From NCBI GenBank assembly GCA_020860755.1, contig JAJBTQ010000020.1, positions 44,306-108,305 on the forward strand: a stretch of DNA of 64,000 nucleotides. Reading direction: 5' to 3'. The notes under the pieces are model-generated. The model was not told the DNA's origin, ran no database searches, and saw only the letters and a list, made by a program, of their open reading frames with translations. The translations under genes and the position numbers were made by a program. Below are positions 40,753-51,786 of the stretch, in pieces; the stretch's first letter is position 1, and every line of letters starts with the position of its first letter. The DNA is from Lachnospiraceae bacterium (lineage in GTDB: Bacteria > Bacillota > Clostridia > Lachnospirales > Lachnospiraceae).

Positions 40753-42059
40753 ACATTCGATTTTACAATGCGAAGATATTAACTTTAGATGCGAGCGAAG
40801 CCTTCCGGATCATCGAGGGTGAGCTGTGGGTGATCGGCGACCGGATCGCCTATGTGGGAGACGCCTCCGAGCCTGTCCGGATCCTGGCCGATCTCGGTCT
40901 TGAGATGGTGATGTGGGAGCGCGAGATGGACTGTGAGGGCAATCTCATCATGCCCGGGTTTAAGAATGCGCATGCTCATACGTATATGACATTCCTGCGC
41001 TCATTCGCGGATGACCTTCCGCTTCAGGAGTGGCTGTATCAGATGTGCTTTCCGATGGAGGAGAAGCTGACGGAGGAAAACATCCGTCCCTTTGAGATCA
41101 TCGGGATCATGGAATACGTAAGCGGCGGCATCACGAGCGCCTTTGACATGTGTTATTTCCCGCAGGTCTATGCCGGAGTGGCGGATGCATGCGGATTTCG
41201 CGCTGTCCAGGTATCCGGGGTCAACAGCTTTGGCGGCAGCATCGAAGCCGTTGAAGATAATTATCTGAAAGTCAACGAGATCAGCGACCTGACATCCTTT
41301 TTCATCGGGTTTCATGCGGAGTACACGACGAAGCCTGAGCTGATGGAAGGGATCGCCGGGCTGGCGCATAAATATAAGTCTCCCGTGTATATGCACAATT
41401 CAGAGACCGCGAAAGAGACGAAGGAGTGCATAGAGAGGTACGGGAAGACGCCGACGCAGCTCACGGACGAGATGGGCATGTATGAGTACGGCGGAGGCGG
41501 GTTCCACTGTATTTACTGTGATGAGGAGGACATCCGGATCTTCCGGGAGAGGGGTTTGAGCGCGGTCACCTGTCCCGCTTCGAATCTCAAGCTGGCCAGC
41601 GGGATCATGCCGCTTAAGCGCTTTTACGATGCGGGGATCAACTTAGCGATCGGTACGGATGGAGCGGCGAGCAACAATGCTCTTGATATGTGGAGGGAGA
41701 TGTTTTTAGCCTCCACATTAACGAAGGTCACGGAGCACGATGCAGCAGGCATCGGGGCGGACCACATTCTTTACATGGCGACGACCGGCGGAGCAAAGGC
41801 GATGGGCCTTACCGACTGTGACCGGCTGGAAGCCGGGAAAAAGGCGGACCTGATCCTGATCGATCTTGCGCAGCCCAACATGCAGCCGGAGAACAATCTG
41901 ATCAAAAATCTGGTCTACAGCGGAAACAGAGAAAATGTGCTGCTCACAATGGTGGACGGCCGGATCCTGTATGAAGACCGGATGTTTGCCATCGGGGCCG
42001 AACCGGACGATGTCTACCGGGAAGCGAACGAGATCATCCGGCTTATGCGGCAGGAGTGA
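40749..42059 (+). CDS. mtaD: Amidohydrolase, MTA/SAH deaminase-like
   Basis: 436 residues from the ATG at 40749 inside the PNP stop. The metal site begins with His75 and His77 in KNAHAHTYM. Later ligands lie in IGFHAEYTT and YMHNSE, and the catalytic Asp is in IGTDGAASNN. LKLASGIMPLKRFYDAGIN and MATTGGAKAMGL are typical of the 5-methylthioadenosine/S-adenosylhomocysteine deaminase group. It would deaminate MTA or SAH to the inosine derivative, which the PNP could split. Related members deaminate guanine, cytosine or other adenosines, so the substrate is not certain. Coupling to PNP supports a nucleoside. Confidence 0.85.
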   Translation: MNIRFYNAKILTLDASEAFRIIEGELWVIGDRIAYVGDASEPVRILADLGLEMVMWEREMDCEGNLIMPGFKNAHAHTYMTFLRSFADDLPLQEWLYQMCFPMEEKLTEENIRPFEIIGIMEYVSGGITSAFDMCYFPQVYAGVADACGFRAVQVSGVNSFGGSIEAVEDNYLKVNEISDLTSFFIGFHAEYTTKPELMEGIAGLAHKYKSPVYMHNSETAKETKECIERYGKTPTQLTDEMGMYEYGGGGFHCIYCDEEDIRIFRERGLSAVTCPASNLKLASGIMPLKRFYDAGINLAIGTDGAASNNALDMWREMFLASTLTKVTEHDAAGIGADHILYMATTGGAKAMGLTDCDRLEAGKKADLILIDLAQPNMQPENNLIKNLVYSGNRENVLLTMVDGRILYEDRMFAIGAEPDDVYREANEIIRLMRQE

Positions 42060-42119
42060 ACGGATATCCCGGAATCGACCGGGGCACGCGAAAGCAGCTT
42101 CACATAACAGGAGACTGGA

Positions 42120-42605
42120 ATGAGCGAGACCAAAGTGACGATCTACACTGACGGTGCTGCCCGGGGCAACCCGGAGGGACCGGGCGGATACGGCGTGATC
42201 CTTCAGTACATCGATGCAAATGGAGAGATGCATGAGAGGGAACTGAGCGCCGGATATAAAAAGACGACAAACAATCGGATGGAGCTGATGGCTGCCATTG
42301 CGGGGCTTGAAGCTTTGGTGAAGCCCTGCCGGGTGGAACTCTACTCCGATTCCAAATATCTGACAGATGCATTTAATCAACACTGGGTCGAGGGATGGCT
42401 GCAGCGAGGATGGCACAAAGCGGACAAATCTCCGGTTAAGAATGTAGATCTCTGGAAGCGCCTTTTGGCAGCCATGGAACCGCATCAGGTGCAGTTTCAG
42501 TGGGTCCGGGGACACGACGGACATCCCGAAAACGAGCGCTGCGACCTGCTTGCCACTCAGGCGGCAGACGGGGACGATTTGATGGAGGACAAGGAAGAAC
42601 TATGA
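42120..42605 (+). CDS. rnhA: Ribonuclease HI
   Basis: 161 residues. Catalytic acids are Asp11 ([10 protein letters not shown]), Glu55 (NRMELM), Asp77 (YSDSKY) and Asp142 (NERCD), with His132 in the flexible loop. The basic-protrusion region is [16 protein letters not shown]. It removes RNA from RNA-DNA hybrids. The extension after about residue 148 is acidic ([12 protein letters not shown]). Its TGA stop overlaps the ATG of the ClC gene. Confidence 0.96.
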   Translation: MSETKVTIYTDGAARGNPEGPGGYGVILQYIDANGEMHERELSAGYKKTTNNRMELMAAIAGLEALVKPCRVELYSDSKYLTDAFNQHWVEGWLQRGWHKADKSPVKNVDLWKRLLAAMEPHQVQFQWVRGHDGHPENERCDLLATQAADGDDLMEDKEEL

Positions 42606-44143
42606 CTCGAAAACGACATCGACATCTCGGCTTCATTATGTTATGGTTTGCCCTTATCACGGGCTGTATCATTGGCGCTTTGACCTGGCTGTATTTAAAA
42701 GCGTCCAATGTAGGGGTCACACTGGTCTGGCAGACAATCGGAAGCCATTTTCCGACGGCAGTCTACACAGTGATCGTCTGTGTGATCGGCGGCGTGATCA
42801 TTGGATTCTATCATAAAAAGTTTGGCCCATATCCGGAAAATATGGGGACTGCCGTAAGAAGGGTAATGCAGGATCGAGCCTATCCTTACTGGGAAATGCC
42901 GATGGCGATCGTGGCAGCGCTGCTGTCTATCTTATTCGGCGGTGCAGTCGGACCGGAAGCGGGATTGGTCTGTATCCTGTTAAGCCTCTGTTTCTGGGCA
43001 AAGGATGAGTTCGGCCTGGCCCGTGAGAATCTGCAGACCTACGCGGAAAATGATCCCGGCGTGGGTGGGTTCAGGCTGCTTGGCAGGAGCCTGAAGGGAT
43101 TGGTCCCGCCCAAGGGCGGCCACATCGTATATGATGTGGGCAAGGTAGAGTGGTCCACAAGGCTGAAGGTCGGCTGCGGCTTGATAGCTGCCCTGGGTGG
43201 CTTATATATCTATGTTCTGTTTAATTACCTGATGGGAAGAGCTTTTACGCTGCCGCACATTGACGGCGGGACTGTGGCTGCCAAGGACCGGCTGGCTATG
43301 ATCCTGCTGCTTGTCGTAGGAATCGCGGCGGGGTATCTGTATCTGGTCCTGCGCAAACTGATCTCCAAGGCCTTTGATTTTCTCAAGAGCAAGGATGTGC
43401 ATGTTTTGAATTCTGTTCTCGGCGGCCTGATCCTGGGGCTGATCGGAGGGCAGATCCCGCTGACCATGTTCTCCGGATGTGCTGATATCCAGACGATCCA
43501 AAACGGATATATGAATTCCCTGCCGTATATGCTTATCATAGTCGGTGTGCTGAAACTATTCCTGACGAATGTCTGTATCGAGTCCGAGTGGAGAGGCGGG
43601 CACTTCTTCCCGCTTTTGTTCGCCGGGCTCAGCATCGGATACGGATTTGCAGGTGTCCTGGGCACAAACGCGATCTTAAGTGTTGTGGTGGTGACGGGGG
43701 CTCTCCTCGGCACAGTTTTGCAGCAGCCGCTCGGTGCATTGGTGCTGGCTATGATCTTCTTCCCGCTCCAACAGCTGGGCTGGATGATCATCGCTACGTT
43801 TGTTGCCGGCTGTATTCCGGTTCCGGCAACGCTTCGGATGCATCCGGACAGCAAAGCGTTTATTCCGGATATGAAAGAGCGCATTGAAAAAAGGCTGCAA
43901 ACAGCGCGCGGTGAGACGGATGTGCTGGAGGAGATGGCTGATATAGTCCGGACGGAAGAGTCCGCCACACCGGACGACCCGGAAGATAAAGAGCAGATCG
44001 CTGCGGCAATCGAAGCGAATAAGGCACAGAAGGCAGCAAAGAAGGCAGAAAAGAAGGCAGAAAAGAAGGATGTCACGATAAACGAAGCTGAGAAGACGGA
44101 GGAGACCGCCGCGACGAGTGAAACCGAGAAGACGGAGGAGTAA
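42602..44143 (+). CDS. ClC-family chloride channel/transporter without the gating glutamate
   Basis: 513 residues from the ATG at 42602. About ten hydrophobic segments fill residues 10-425. The anion-site motif appears as [11 protein letters not shown] (113-123), where classical ClC proteins have GREGP; the Glu that gates or couples protons is replaced by Val116. Later conserved segments are [27 protein letters not shown] and [13 protein letters not shown]. The last ~90 residues are a charged cytoplasmic tail of Lys/Ala/Glu ([13 protein letters not shown]), without CBS domains. It may conduct chloride or fluoride as a channel rather than an exchanger. It is coupled to rnhA and alaS by position only. 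Confidence 0.85.
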   Translation: MTRKRHRHLGFIMLWFALITGCIIGALTWLYLKASNVGVTLVWQTIGSHFPTAVYTVIVCVIGGVIIGFYHKKFGPYPENMGTAVRRVMQDRAYPYWEMPMAIVAALLSILFGGAVGPEAGLVCILLSLCFWAKDEFGLARENLQTYAENDPGVGGFRLLGRSLKGLVPPKGGHIVYDVGKVEWSTRLKVGCGLIAALGGLYIYVLFNYLMGRAFTLPHIDGGTVAAKDRLAMILLLVVGIAAGYLYLVLRKLISKAFDFLKSKDVHVLNSVLGGLILGLIGGQIPLTMFSGCADIQTIQNGYMNSLPYMLIIVGVLKLFLTNVCIESEWRGGHFFPLLFAGLSIGYGFAGVLGTNAILSVVVVTGALLGTVLQQPLGALVLAMIFFPLQQLGWMIIATFVAGCIPVPATLRMHPDSKAFIPDMKERIEKRLQTARGETDVLEEMADIVRTEESATPDDPEDKEQIAAAIEANKAQKAAKKAEKKAEKKDVTINEAEKTEETAATSETEKTEE

Positions 44144-44145
44144 GT

Positions 44146-46821
44146 ATGAAGTCTTACGGAGTGAATGAACTGCGAAAACTGTTTCTTGAATTTTTTGAGA
44201 GTAAAGGCCATCTTGTGCTGAAAAGCTATTCTCTGATCCCTCACAATGACAACAGTCTGCTTTTGATCAATGCCGGCATGGCTCCGTTAAAGCCCTATTT
44301 TACCGGGGCGGAGATTCCGCCGAAGACCCGGGTCGCGACCTGTCAAAAGTGCATCCGCACCGGAGATATCGAAAACGTGGGCAAGACGGCACGCCACCTG
44401 ACGTTCTTTGAGATGCTCGGAAATTTTTCCTTCGGAGATTATTTTAAACAGGAATCCATCAAATGGTCCTGGGAATTTTTGACAGAGACGCTCGGACTGG
44501 ATCCGGAGCGTTTGTATCCCTCTATCTTTGGGGAGGATGAGGAAGCCTTTGAGATCTGGACAAAGGACGTGGGGATTCCTCCGGAAAGAGTTGCCCGGTT
44601 CTACCGGGATCCGGAGACGGGTGAGTGTGACAACTTCTGGGAGCACGGCGCAGGCCCCTGCGGACCCTGTTCCGAGATCTACTATGACAGAGGAGAGGAA
44701 TACGGCTGCGGTTCGCCGGACTGCAAAGTGGGCTGCGACTGTGACCGATACATGGAAGTGTGGAACAATGTCTTTACCCAGTTTGACGGGGATGGCAAGG
44801 GCCACTATGAGGATCTTGAGAACAAAAACATCGATACCGGCATGGGTTTGGAGCGGCTTGCCGTTGTCATGCAGGAAGCGGATTCCGTCTTTGATATCGA
44901 CACGATGCGTGCGATCCGGGACAGAGTGTGCGCACTCTCCGGAAAGTCCTACGGGAAAGAGGAGGCAGACGATATCTCCATCCGCGTGATCACAGACCAC
45001 ATCCGCTCCGCGACGTTCATGGTTTCCGACGGGATTTTGCCCTCCAATGAGGGAAGAGGCTATGTGCTTAGGCGTATCATCCGGCGTGCGGCCCGTCACG
45101 GCAAGATGCTGGGTATCGAGGGAGCCTTTCTCGCGGACGTTGCCGCGACTGTGATCTCTGAGAGCAGTGACGGCTATCCGGAGCTCACCGAGAAGAACGA
45201 CTTTATCTTAAAAGTCCTGACCCAGGAAGAGGAGCGCTTTGCGCGCACGCTGGATCAGGGGCTTTTGATCCTCGGCGAGATGGAGGAAGAGATGACGAAA
45301 AGCGGGGAGACGGTGCTCTCCGGCGAGAACGCGTTCCGCTTATATGACACCTACGGATTCCCGGTGGATCTTACCGCCGAGATCCTGCAGGAAAACGGTT
45401 TTTCTTATGATGACGACGGATTCCGGGCTGCGATGGAGCGTCAGCGGCAGCAGGCGAGAGCAGCGCGGAAGACGACAGACTATACGGGACATGAGGCGAC
45501 GGTATACGATGAGATCGATCCGTCCATCACCACTGAGTTTACCGGATATGACAGATTAACCGACCAGGGAACGGCAAAAGTGCTGGTAAAGCTGTCCTCC
45601 GAGGCGGATGAGACGGCCCTTGTGGATGCTCTTGTCGACGGAGACGAGGGAACGATCGTCACGGATGTGACGCCGTTTTATGCCACCCGCGGAGGCCAGA
45701 TGGGAGATCAGGGCGTGATCTCCACGGCGGACGGAACGTTTCAGGTGACGGACACGATTCCCCTGGCAGGCGGGCGCGTGGGCCATATCGGGAACGTGAC
45801 GTTTGGCATGATCCGATCCGGTGAAACGGTCTCCTTAGAGGTGGACGAGACACGCCGTGCCGCGACATGCCGCAATCACTCGGCGACCCATCTGCTCCAG
45901 AAGGCCCTGCGCGATGTGCTCGGCACTCACGTGGAACAGGCCGGTTCCTATCAGGACGCAGACCGGACGAGGTTTGACTTCTCCCATTTCCAGGCGATGA
46001 CGCCCGAGGAGCTGGATGAAGTGGAGCGGATCGTCAATGAGCGGATCGCGGAGGGAATCCCGGTTGAGACCGAGGTGATGAGCGTCGAGGATGCCAGGAA
46101 GACCGGTGCGATGGCTCTGTTTGGAGAAAAGTACGGCGATGAAGTCCGCGTGGTATCCATGGGCGATTTTTCAAAAGAGCTCTGCGGGGGAACCCATGTG
46201 GGGAACACCGCGGATATCGCGGCGTTCAAGATCCTCTCCGAAAACGGGATCGCTGCCGGTGTCCGCCGGGTGGAAGCCCTGACAGGAAGCAACGTGATCG
46301 ACTACTACAGACATCTGGAGGAAGAATTAAACGAGGCGGCACAGGCGGCCAAGGCGGCTCCCGCGGAACTGGCGGATAAGATCACGCGCATGCAGGCAGA
46401 GATCAAGTCCCTGCAGTCTGAAAATGAGTCGTTAAAGAGCCGGATCGCGCAGTCCTCCATGGGAGATGTGATGGATGAAGTCATCGACGTTGACGGCGTA
46501 AAGCTTTTGGCAGTCAGCGTGCCGGATGTTGATATGAATGGGCTTCGCGAGCTCGGAGATCAGTTAAAAGAAAAGCTCGGTGAGGGGGTCGTGCTCCTTG
46601 CAAGCGCTGTGGACGGAAAAGTGAGCCTTGTCGCCATGGCGACAGATGAAGCCATGAAGCGGGGAGCCCACGCAGGCAACCTGATCAAAGCCGTGGCGTC
46701 CAAAGTCGGCGGAGGCGGAGGCGGCCGTCCGAACATGGCGCAGGCAGGAGGAAAGGATCCATCCGGGATCCCGGATGCCATCGCCGCGGCAAAAGACGTG
46801 CTGGCCGAACAGATCGGATAG
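44146..46821 (+). CDS. alaS: Alanyl-tRNA synthetase
   Basis: 891 residues, full length. The catalytic core starts GVNELRKLFLEFFESKGHLV and has NAGMAPLKPYF and TCQKCIRTGDIENVGKTARH. An insert with CGSPDCKVGCDC is a cysteine-rich variant of the core. The editing domain holds NHSATHLLQKALR and KELCGGTHV. The C-Ala domain ends with a glycine-rich GGGGGGRPNMAQAGG motif. It charges and proofreads tRNA-Ala. It starts only two bases after the ClC gene, so it is probably co-transcribed with it. Confidence 0.97.
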   Translation: MKSYGVNELRKLFLEFFESKGHLVLKSYSLIPHNDNSLLLINAGMAPLKPYFTGAEIPPKTRVATCQKCIRTGDIENVGKTARHLTFFEMLGNFSFGDYFKQESIKWSWEFLTETLGLDPERLYPSIFGEDEEAFEIWTKDVGIPPERVARFYRDPETGECDNFWEHGAGPCGPCSEIYYDRGEEYGCGSPDCKVGCDCDRYMEVWNNVFTQFDGDGKGHYEDLENKNIDTGMGLERLAVVMQEADSVFDIDTMRAIRDRVCALSGKSYGKEEADDISIRVITDHIRSATFMVSDGILPSNEGRGYVLRRIIRRAARHGKMLGIEGAFLADVAATVISESSDGYPELTEKNDFILKVLTQEEERFARTLDQGLLILGEMEEEMTKSGETVLSGENAFRLYDTYGFPVDLTAEILQENGFSYDDDGFRAAMERQRQQARAARKTTDYTGHEATVYDEIDPSITTEFTGYDRLTDQGTAKVLVKLSSEADETALVDALVDGDEGTIVTDVTPFYATRGGQMGDQGVISTADGTFQVTDTIPLAGGRVGHIGNVTFGMIRSGETVSLEVDETRRAATCRNHSATHLLQKALRDVLGTHVEQAGSYQDADRTRFDFSHFQAMTPEELDEVERIVNERIAEGIPVETEVMSVEDARKTGAMALFGEKYGDEVRVVSMGDFSKELCGGTHVGNTADIAAFKILSENGIAAGVRRVEALTGSNVIDYYRHLEEELNEAAQAAKAAPAELADKITRMQAEIKSLQSENESLKSRIAQSSMGDVMDEVIDVDGVKLLAVSVPDVDMNGLRELGDQLKEKLGEGVVLLASAVDGKVSLVAMATDEAMKRGAHAGNLIKAVASKVGGGGGGRPNMAQAGGKDPSGIPDAIAAAKDVLAEQIG

Positions 46822-46854
46822 AGCGAAAAAGCTTGCCATTTCAATCAAAAAGGC

Positions 46855-46882
46855 TTGACGTGACCGCAAACCGTGATATAAT
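46855..46882 (+). promoter_or_regulatory. Strong predicted promoter of rpsU
   Basis: TTGACG (46855-46860), 16 bases, TATAAT (46877-46882) with an extended TGA. It lies in the alaS-rpsU gap and fits high ribosomal-protein expression. Confidence 0.75.
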
Positions 46883-46960
46883 TACTAATGGTGCCACGGA
46901 GTAATACCCATACAGTTGAGCACTAAAAATAAACAGCTGGAGGGGAGGTTAGAGCAGGAT

Positions 46961-47137
46961 ATGCCAAATGTAGTTGTTAGAGAGAATGAGAGCTTGGACA
47001 GCGCACTGCGCAGATTTAAGAGGAATTGCGCCAAGGCCGGGATTCAGCAGGAGATTCGCAAGAGAGAGCACTATGAGAAGCCCAGCGTGAGACGCAAGAA
47101 GAAATCCGAGGCAGCGAGAAAACGCAAATATAACTAA
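46961..47137 (+). CDS. rpsU: 30S ribosomal protein S21
   Basis: 58 residues from the ATG at 46961, the standard length; the longer frame from 46916 would start on [43 protein letters not shown] and the basic tail [14 protein letters not shown] are typical of Bacillota S21. It binds near the anti-Shine-Dalgarno end of 16S rRNA. GGAGGGGAGG at 46938-46947 lies 13 bases before the start, a rather long gap. It has its own promoter and terminator. Confidence 0.97.
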   Translation: MPNVVVRENESLDSALRRFKRNCAKAGIQQEIRKREHYEKPSVRRKKKSEAARKRKYN

Positions 47138-47148
47138 AATGGAAACGA

Positions 47149-47178
47149 AGACCTGTCGCGTTTGCGGCAGGTCTTTTT
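47149..47178 (+). terminator. Intrinsic terminator after rpsU
   Basis: AGACCTGTCGC and GCGGCAGGTCT pair around GTTT and are followed by TTTTT. Confidence 0.9.
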
Positions 47179-47199
47179 AAGGATAAGGAGAAGGGTGAG

Positions 47200-48357
47200 A
47201 TGAAACGGATCATTTTGATCGTATTGGACAGCTTCGGCATCGGAGAGATGCCTGACGCGGCGGACTACAAAGATGAGGGGAGCGACACCTTGGGGGCTGT
47301 GGCGAAAAGCCCCTGTTTTTCTATGCCGAACATGACAAAAATGGGACTGTTTGACATAGACGGCGTGACAGCGGGAAACGGAACGGATCATCCGACGGGA
47401 GCATATGCCCGTATGACGGAGGCTTCTGCCGGGAAAGACACCACGATCGGACACTGGGAGATCGCGGGGATGATCTCCAAAAAGCCGTTTCCGGTCTTCC
47501 CGAACGGTTTTCCGGATGAGATCATCCGGCGCTTTGAGCAGGAGACCGGTCGAAAGGTGCTCTGCAACAAGCCCTATTCCGGAACGGAAGTCATACAGGT
47601 CTACGGAGAGGAGCACATGCGCACCGGCGCACTGATCGTTTACACATCCGCGGATTCCGTGTTTCAGATCGCCGCGCATGAGGACATCGTGCCGGTGGAG
47701 GAGCTCTATCATTACTGCGAGATTGCCAGAGCGATGCTGGTGGGAGACTGCGGTGTAGGCCGTGTGATCGCGCGGCCGTTTATCGGCGAGCCGGGCAGCT
47801 TTACCCGCACGAGCCGCAGACATGACTTTTCGCTTCAGCCTCCGCAGGAGACCATGCTCGACCAGTTAAAGGAGGCCGGGTATGATGTCCTGGCCGTCGG
47901 GAAGATCAACGATATCTTTGCCGGAAAGGGCATCACGGAGTTTGTGCGGACCTCCGGGAACGAGGAGGGGATTCAGCGGACACTCGAATACATGGACCGG
48001 GACTTTGAGGGCCTGTGTTTTGTTAATCTCGTTGATTTTGACATGCTCTACGGACATAGAAACGACGTGGACGGCTATGCGAAGGCGCTTGCCTATTTTG
48101 ATGAGAAGCTGCCGGAGATCACAGCGAAGCTGCGTCCGGACGATATTCTGATGATCACGGCGGATCACGGCTGTGATCCCGCGACCCCGTCTACGGATCA
48201 CTCCAGAGAGTACACCCCGCTTATTGCATACGGGGATCCCGTACCGGCGGGAGAGAACCTGGGGACGCGGCGGACCTTTGCGGACATCGGGGCTACGGTC
48301 CTTGCGTATTTCGGGATTCCGCTGCACATCGACGGGGAGACACTGTTTGAATTTTAG
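47200..48357 (+). CDS. deoB: Phosphopentomutase
   Basis: 385 residues. [16 protein letters not shown] opens the alkaline-phosphatase-like fold; the Asp there binds Mn. [10 protein letters not shown] carries the phosphorylated Thr. [28 protein letters not shown] and ITADHGCDP with the final metal ligands complete the site. It interconverts (deoxy)ribose 1- and 5-phosphates, following the PNP reaction of the gene 7 kb upstream. It lies downstream of the rpsU terminator; no clear promoter was picked in the 21-base gap. Confidence 0.96.
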   Translation: MKRIILIVLDSFGIGEMPDAADYKDEGSDTLGAVAKSPCFSMPNMTKMGLFDIDGVTAGNGTDHPTGAYARMTEASAGKDTTIGHWEIAGMISKKPFPVFPNGFPDEIIRRFEQETGRKVLCNKPYSGTEVIQVYGEEHMRTGALIVYTSADSVFQIAAHEDIVPVEELYHYCEIARAMLVGDCGVGRVIARPFIGEPGSFTRTSRRHDFSLQPPQETMLDQLKEAGYDVLAVGKINDIFAGKGITEFVRTSGNEEGIQRTLEYMDRDFEGLCFVNLVDFDMLYGHRNDVDGYAKALAYFDEKLPEITAKLRPDDILMITADHGCDPATPSTDHSREYTPLIAYGDPVPAGENLGTRRTFADIGATVLAYFGIPLHIDGETLFEF

Positions 48358-48396
48358 AGAAGCAAAGCCCGCGCGGCCGATCGGAGAATTGTTGTT

Positions 48397-49986
48397 TTGG
48401 ATACACGTAAGACTGAGATAGAAAAGAGAAGAACCTTTGCGATCATTTCGCATCCGGATGCCGGCAAGACGACGCTGACGGAGAAATTTCTGCTCTACGG
48501 CGGGCAGATCAATCTGGCCGGATCGGTGAAGGGGAAGGCGACGGCACGGCATGCCGTGTCAGACTGGATGGAGATTGAAAAACAGCGAGGGATCTCCGTG
48601 ACCTCCTCCGTGCTGCAGTTCGAGTACGGGGGATTTTGCATCAACATCCTGGACACGCCGGGGCATCAGGACTTTTCTGAGGATACGTACCGCACATTGA
48701 TGGCGGCGGATTCCGCGGTCATGGTCATCGACGGCTCCAAGGGCGTGGAGGAGCAGACGCGCAAACTGTTTAAAGTCTGTGTCATGAGACACATCCCGAT
48801 CTTTACGTTCATCAACAAAATGGACCGGGATGCGCTGGATTCGTTCGACCTGGTGGATGACATCGAGAAGGAGCTTGGGATCGAAGTCTGTCCGGTGAAC
48901 TGGCCCATCGGCTCCGGAAAAAACTTTAAAGGGGTCTATGACCGCAACACGAAAAAAGTCATGACGTTCTCTGATACGCAAAAAGGAACGAAAGAGGGAC
49001 AGGAGCGGGAGTTTGACTTAGACTCGGACGAATTAAAAAGTGAGATCACAAAAGAACAGTTCGAGCAGCTGACGGAAGAGATCGAACTGCTCGACGGAGC
49101 GGGAGTGGAATTCGATCAAAAGCTTGTCTCCGCGGGAGAACTCTCCCCGATGTTTTTCGGCTCGGCGCTGACAAACTTTGGCGTGGAGACGTTTTTAGAG
49201 CATTTCCTCGCGATGACGACTCCGCCTCTGCCGCGGCAGTCGGATCTCGGAGAGATCGATCCGTTTTCCGAAGATTTCAGTGCTTTTGTCTTTAAGATCC
49301 AGGCGAATATGAATAAGGCCCACCGTGACAGGGTTGCTTTTATGCGCATCTGTTCCGGTGAGTTTGAAGCAGGGATGGAAGTCTATCACGTGCAGGGGGA
49401 AAAAGAAGTCCGCCTGTCACAGCCGCAGCAGATGATGGCACAGGAGCGGAAGATGGTGGAGACTGCCTACGCCGGTGACATCATCGGTATTTTTGACCCG
49501 GGCATCTATTCCATCGGGGATACACTGACCAACGCAAAAGAGAAGTTTGCGTTTGAGGGGATCCCGACGTTCGCGCCGGAGCATTTTTCCCGGGTGACTC
49601 AGGTAGACACCATGAAGCGGAAACAGTTTGTCAAGGGGATTTCGCAGATCGCCCAGGAGGGCGCCATTCAGATCTTCCAGGAGTACAAGACAGGATTGGA
49701 GGAGATCATTGTCGGCGCAGTGGGTGTACTGCAGTTTGACGTGCTGAAATTTCGTCTGGAGAATGAGTACAATGTGGAAATAAATATGGAAAGCCTTCCC
49801 TATGGATATATCCGCTGGATCGAGAATCCGGACATTGACCTCGATCACCTGATCGGGACGTCGGACATGAAAAAGGTCCGGGATATGAAGGGAAGGCCGC
49901 TGCTTTTGTTTATAAATGAATGGAGCACCAGGATGGTCGAGGAGCGCAACCCCGATCTCATCCTGTCAGAGTTTGGAATGAATTAA
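48397..49986 (+). CDS. prfC: Peptide chain release factor 3
   Basis: 529 residues from a TTG at 48397, the only start that keeps the full N-terminus; a GGAG lies about 11 bases upstream. The G motifs are SHPDAGKTTLTEK (G1), DTPGHQDF (G3) and NKMDRDA (G4). WMEIEKQRGISVTSSVLQF is diagnostic of RF3 among translational GTPases. It recycles RF1 and RF2 after peptide release. It ends 36 bases from the converging dnaK gene; no strong terminator hairpin was seen between them. Confidence 0.95.
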   Translation: MDTRKTEIEKRRTFAIISHPDAGKTTLTEKFLLYGGQINLAGSVKGKATARHAVSDWMEIEKQRGISVTSSVLQFEYGGFCINILDTPGHQDFSEDTYRTLMAADSAVMVIDGSKGVEEQTRKLFKVCVMRHIPIFTFINKMDRDALDSFDLVDDIEKELGIEVCPVNWPIGSGKNFKGVYDRNTKKVMTFSDTQKGTKEGQEREFDLDSDELKSEITKEQFEQLTEEIELLDGAGVEFDQKLVSAGELSPMFFGSALTNFGVETFLEHFLAMTTPPLPRQSDLGEIDPFSEDFSAFVFKIQANMNKAHRDRVAFMRICSGEFEAGMEVYHVQGEKEVRLSQPQQMMAQERKMVETAYAGDIIGIFDPGIYSIGDTLTNAKEKFAFEGIPTFAPEHFSRVTQVDTMKRKQFVKGISQIAQEGAIQIFQEYKTGLEEIIVGAVGVLQFDVLKFRLENEYNVEINMESLPYGYIRWIENPDIDLDHLIGTSDMKKVRDMKGRPLLLFINEWSTRMVEERNPDLILSEFGMN

Positions 49987-50022
49987 AACCCGCTGCACTC
50001 CATTAATGTTGTAATAAATCTT

Positions 50023-51786
50023 CTATTCACCATCTCCCATGGCCTGGAACGCGGGTTCCGCGGAAGCTTCCAGTGCGGCCTTTGCCGTGCGGATGGCACT
50101 GGCCTGTTCATCGGTCATGGTCTCCGGCTTTACCCTTCGCATGGATTTCTGAAGCGCCGCGATATCATTGCGGATATTGTTCTTCGTATCCTTGTCGAGC
50201 TGTTTTCTCTCCTTGTTCATCGCATTGGATGCCTTGCGGATGAGCTGTTCCGATTCGGAGAAGAGGTCGTAGTGTTCCTTCCTCACAGAGTCGGAAGCCG
50301 CATACTCGGCGGCGTCAGCCATCGCCTGTTCGACTTCATTGTCGGACATGCTTGTGCTGGAGGTGATCGTGATGCTCTGCTCTTTTCCTGTGCCGAGATC
50401 TTTTGCGGACACATGGAAGATGCCGTTGGCATCGATATCGAATGTCACCTCGATCTGAGGTACGCCGGCCGCAGCCCGGCGAATTCCCCTTAAGATAAAC
50501 TGACCGAGCAGCTTGTTGTCACGGGCAAACTGTCTCTCGCCCTGCAGTACTTTGATGTCCACGGACGTCTGATAGTTTTGTGCCGTGGTAAAGATCTGAC
50601 TGTAACGGGTCGGGATCGTCGTGTTCCGTTCGATCAGAGGTGTGGCTATGCCGCCCACTGTCTCGATGGAGAGGGTCAGCGGGGTGACATCCAAAAGGAG
50701 GATCTCGTTTAAACCGCTGTCGCCTGCCAGCTTGCCGCCCTGGATGGCAGCGCCGAGCGCGACGCATTCATCCGGATTTAAGTTTTTGCTCGGCTCCTGA
50801 CCTAAAAGCTGGCGCACTTTCTCCTGTACGGCGGGGATCCTTGTGGATCCACCGACCAGAAGGACTCTTCCCAGATCGGAAGCCTGTATGCCGGCATCGG
50901 AAAGCGCGTTTCGCACCGGACCGACCGTACTCTCGGTCAGATCATTTGTGAGTTCCTCAAACTTTGCCCGGGTAAGATGCATGTCCATGTGCACCGGACC
51001 GGAGCGTCCGGTCGAGATGTAGGGCAGGTTGATGTTCACTTCCGTCGAGGAGGAGAGGGCGATCTTGGCCTTCTCGGCCTCTTCAATGACGCGCTTCATG
51101 GCGACGGGATCCTTTTCCAGTTTGACATTTTCCTGTCGATCGAACTCCCGGACCAGATAGTCTGTGACTCTTTTGTCATAATCATCTCCGCCGAGACGGT
51201 TGTTTCCGGACGTGGCAAGCACTTCGATCATGCCCTCGGTGATCTCAATGACGGACACATCGAACGTGCCGCCGCCGAGGTCGTAGACCAGGATCTTCTG
51301 CGGCTGGGCATTGTCCAGACCGTACGCCAGCGCTGCCGCGGTCGGCTCATTGATGATACGCTGTACGTTTAAGCCGGCGATCCGTCCGGAATCCTTTGTG
51401 GCTTTGCGCTGGGCATCGTCAAAATAGGCCGGCACTGTAATGACTGCGTCAGTCACAGTCTCACCGAGGTAATCCTCGGCATCTTTTTTTAGCTTTTGCA
51501 GGATCATTGCAGAAATCTCCTGCGGAGTATATTTTTTGCCGTCGATCTTGACGGTATAATCTTTTCCCATCTCCCGCTTGATCGATGTGATCGTGCGGTC
51601 CGGATTGGTGACGGCCTGACGTTTTGCCGTTTCACCTACGAGTCGTTCCCCGTTTTTTGAAAATGCAACGACAGACGGAGTCGTCCGGCTCCCCTCAGAA
51701 TTTGTGATGATCACAGGCTCTCCGCCTTCCATAACGGCTACACAGCTGTTTGTGGTACCCAGATCGATACCGATGATTTTTCCCAT
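50023..51786 (-). CDS. dnaK: DnaK (Hsp70) chaperone, orphan copy
   Basis: 587 residues, somewhat short against 610-640. The ATPase motifs are [27 protein letters not shown] and [13 protein letters not shown]. The substrate domain runs from [17 protein letters not shown], and its loop reads [15 protein letters not shown] where most DnaK have a proline-rich FQLTGIPPAPRGVPQ. The C-terminal lid is shortened and ends [11 protein letters not shown]. No grpE, dnaJ or hrcA is adjacent, and no CIRCE element is present upstream. It may be a second DnaK or a lone copy under other control. The gene points away from recA. Confidence 0.93.
   Translation of the reverse strand: MGKIIGIDLGTTNSCVAVMEGGEPVIITNSEGSRTTPSVVAFSKNGERLVGETAKRQAVTNPDRTITSIKREMGKDYTVKIDGKKYTPQEISAMILQKLKKDAEDYLGETVTDAVITVPAYFDDAQRKATKDSGRIAGLNVQRIINEPTAAALAYGLDNAQPQKILVYDLGGGTFDVSVIEITEGMIEVLATSGNNRLGGDDYDKRVTDYLVREFDRQENVKLEKDPVAMKRVIEEAEKAKIALSSSTEVNINLPYISTGRSGPVHMDMHLTRAKFEELTNDLTESTVGPVRNALSDAGIQASDLGRVLLVGGSTRIPAVQEKVRQLLGQEPSKNLNPDECVALGAAIQGGKLAGDSGLNEILLLDVTPLTLSIETVGGIATPLIERNTTIPTRYSQIFTTAQNYQTSVDIKVLQGERQFARDNKLLGQFILRGIRRAAAGVPQIEVTFDIDANGIFHVSAKDLGTGKEQSITITSSTSMSDNEVEQAMADAAEYAASDSVRKEHYDLFSESEQLIRKASNAMNKERKQLDKDTKNNIRNDIAALQKSMRRVKPETMTDEQASAIRTAKAALEASAEPAFQAMGDGE

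Noticed and set aside
43225..44244. Long minus-strand frame (339 codons) opposite the ClC gene
   Set aside because: The plus-strand gene has ClC motifs and a normal start; the minus frame shows no recognisable domain and overlaps alaS.
49987..50022. Terminator between converging prfC and dnaK
   Set aside because: No stem of useful length followed by T or A runs could be found in the 36 bases.
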